Source: Progne subis subis (lineage: Eukaryota; Chordata; Aves; Passeriformes; Hirundinidae). From it: 64,000 nucleotides of DNA. The notes under the pieces are model-generated. The model was given only the letters and a program-made list of their open reading frames with translations. It made no database searches and was not told the DNA's origin. How positions within the stretch are numbered: position 1 is the stretch's first letter; the number at the start of each line of letters is the position of its first letter. The stretch covers positions 4,967,058-5,031,057 of the forward strand of contig JAKJHU010000030.1 of assembly GCA_022316685.1 (NCBI GenBank), read 5' to 3'. Below, in pieces: positions 61,501 to 64,000 of the stretch. The position numbers were made by a program, and so were the translations under genes.

Positions 61501-64000
61501 AAGAGCACAAAGGTCTTACATCACCCTGACAATTAATTTTCTGACAATCTAATACATCCAGCATTCCTAAAATCTAGCATTAAATAAGGAACAAACTAAC
61601 TCAGCTGAGCCAGCTTGTGAATCAGCCATGAGCACAGCATCCCTCTGCTCCCTGTACTGTGTATGGAGCACAACCTGCACCCCTTCTGAAGCACAGCAAG
61701 CAGCCAGCTCCCACAGGAGATCTCAACTGGATGGGGAACACTGCAGCCCACAGGAGCCCTTGGAGAGAGTGTTGCCTCCCCTGCATCTTTGACTAGGTAA
61801 AAGAGCAGAGTTATAGTGAAAGGGGTGTCAAGCCAAAATTTTTGGTCTGTTACTATCTCCCAAAGGATGCCAAAACTCTCCTTTTGGTTTGGAAGGACCA
61901 GCTGGTCTATGCACGTCTCCTGCCCAGCCCTGTGTACCCAGTGAGGGGAGCATGTCCTTCTCAGTCTGGAGGCATCCACCAGCTCCTGGTTTAAGCTCTC
62001 TTACATGCACGAGAAGTGGTTGGTGCTGGATGGGTGATGATGTTACAGGATACCTGATTTCAGAGCTGTGCCTGGCCAGGCTGTGCTGGCCCTGGCTCAA
62101 CCCAAAGCACCTTGTCACACGGGCCAGACCTCATTTACAGCCCCTGGGACAGTCAGCTGGATTTACACCTCTGACCCTTGGGCTCGGAAAACCTGGCAGC
62201 ATCCCTCTAGATCCTGAAGGGTGGAAGCAGGGACCAGCCCTCGGTCCCACCATTAGCATTTTGGTGTTGGTCTGCCAGTGACCAGGACACGAGCTCACTT
62301 ATTTGCTGACTCTGTCAGACAGAGCACCTTAACTTGGCGAGCCCAAGGCAGTGGGACTGCTACGTGAAAATGATGAACCGAGTCATAACTTCAGAAATCC
62401 AAATAAAAACTTAAGTCTCATTTCCAGGCATCTGACCACTCTCTAGGAGCTTCTTGTTTGATTTTTCAAACACTCCAGCAGTTTGTCACACCTTATGGCC
62501 AAGTCTGCTTTTTCTGCCTTGGAGTGAAATGGAAGGAGCTAATCACAAACTAACACCAGCCCTTTGCTGGGAAAAAAAAAGTTTTACACATAGCTCTCGA
62601 GGATCAACTTCTAGTGGTCAGCTACCTAAAGGCTTGCTTGAGAGAAACTGGCAATCTGCTGGTCATGCCTTTCTTGATTTTTATATAGTAATGTGGGTAC
62701 AAACAAAAAGGGTCTTCAGCTCAGGAACTCCCCTGGTTGAAATCCCCCATGGGCATAAACCTAGCTCAGGTACCATTCATCACCTAAGCTGGCAGGAGCT
62801 TTGCTGCTGAGCCAGAGACCAGAGCAGGGATGAGCACCTGCATCTATGGAGAGCTTGTGTCTTCCCCTGTTGATGGACCAGTAACCGAGGGTGTCCTGAA
62901 GAAAATGAAGGAAAGCAGTAAATCCAGCTTGAATGAATGTCAACCCCTGATAGTTTCATCACCTCAAATTTACATCAGGTTCTAATGCAGCAGTGATGGA
63001 AGAATGAGGTTGTCTCTCTTTTTGAGCTAGATAACATGTGGGGGATTGATCTCCTTTTGCCATGGGACCACAGGGAGTATGCCTGGCCCTGCGTCGCAGG
63101 GATGGATGCCTGTGAGGCTGCGTTAGAGACAGTATCACAGTAACTGGTTTCTAGAGACTGAATTTAGGTTTGTGTAGGTGGTATTTCCCAGCTGTGGGTG
63201 TCTGGTGTTGCTACCTTCCCACAGGGTTTCATACATGGAATTAACCCCTCCACCACCAAACAATGAACCCAGCAAGCCCTCCAGTGCTGGCTGGGGCCAC
63301 TTACATGGTCCTGGCACCCTGCCCTGCCACGGGCACCCAGCTTCACTAGAGCTAGCTCACAGCAGAGGTCTCCTGGGCTCCATGTTTTGCTTGGGAGGGG
63401 ATATCCCCAGGGGGTCCCAAGACCAGCTCCCAGCTCAGCAGCACCTCCTTCCTCCAGCTCCTTGCTCATGTCAGTCTCTAGTCATTCAACTTGTCCCCAT
63501 TTCCTCACTCTCCTCTAGGTCAATCACTGTCTATCCTCACCTGCCATCCCAGTTTTTGCTGCTGGTTTGTCCCCTCTCTGCTCTCTTTGCCATTTCTCAT
63601 CTCCTGCCAGCCAGCCTCAGGCTCCCCAGTTCTCAGGGCCGCATGGCCTGACACCATTTCACATGCCCAGCAACAGACAGCCCTGGCCTGAGGATGGCCT
63701 GAGCATGCTCCAGTCATCAGTGGCTGGTGAGTGCTGCCTGCCACTGGGATTGCAGAGCTGCAATATCCCCTGCCTCTGCTCAACAAGAGCTTGGATGGCT
63801 TTGGAGTAGCTTCAGCCAGACAGCTGAGTAGGATAAAAAAAATCATTAAAAAAAACCTTTAGCAAGAAAAATACTTTAAAAAAAATACCTGTATTTTTAA
63901 AATAAAGTGTATCTGCTTACCCATAAAACCCAAGAGCTTGGGTCATGCTCTAAAGCCATTTAGACTTCAGGAGCAGGACTGCTCTCAAGCACATTGACTT
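55515..64000. other. Intergenic, no gene seen
   Basis: No supported gene to the right edge. It contains an A19 run (58691-58709) and a tandem 15/16-bp duplication of GGTAGGTAAAGAGAT (59316-59346). The longest frame, 229 codons at 55710-56399, is described under findings. ZNF706, the next gene in mammals, is not visible; its short C2H2 protein would be recognisable. Confidence 0.55.

Overview
The window reads as nuclear DNA of a bird, probably a songbird or other neoavian. The evidence is the repeat content: CR1 retrotransposon pieces ending in ATTCTATG/ATTCTGTG tails, a CR1 tail subtype I associate with birds, one solo LTR with a 6-bp target duplication (ERVK-like), a few very worn MIR-like SINE remnants, and no primate- or rodent-type SINEs. 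Species assignment is inference.

Only one gene is well supported. Positions 2048-2341 on the minus strand encode residues 1-98 of 14-3-3 zeta (YWHAZ), with a clean splice acceptor before the exon and a clean donor after it. The window therefore holds the 5' end of YWHAZ: part of intron 2 (1-2047), the first coding exon, intron 1 (2352-4616), a predicted non-coding first exon (ending at 4617), and a CpG-island promoter (about 3480-5440). On the YWHAZ strand the promoter carries, in order, an RFX X-box-like site, a perfect palindromic CRE and an inverted CCAAT box. At least three good minus-strand splice donors lie in the island, which suggests alternative first exons. A second, smaller CpG cluster with an E-box lies at 5930-6150.

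From about 6.2 kb to 64 kb I find no supportable protein-coding gene. This is the 5' intergenic flank of YWHAZ; in mammals the gap to the next gene, ZNF706, is also long. It is filled with unique sequence and scattered repeats: a degenerate LINE reverse-transcriptase scrap (11.6 kb), MIR-like remnants (16.4, 23.4, 24.5 kb), homopolymer tracts (6.6, 19.95, 27.1 kb), an AGAAT pentanucleotide array grown on a CR1 tail (21.5 kb), CR1 tails (21.9, 28.3, 46.8, 51.1 kb), a 1.7-kb dead CR1 (30.0-31.7 kb), a 702-bp solo LTR with perfect target duplications (44.3-45.0 kb), and an AT/AC/AT compound microsatellite (55.5 kb).

I did not find a clear new biological system. The observations most worth checking are the composite promoter, the alternative first exons, the Ala-to-Ser change at residue 24 of 14-3-3 zeta, the LTR insertion, and a 229-codon open frame at 55.7 kb that is probably chance.
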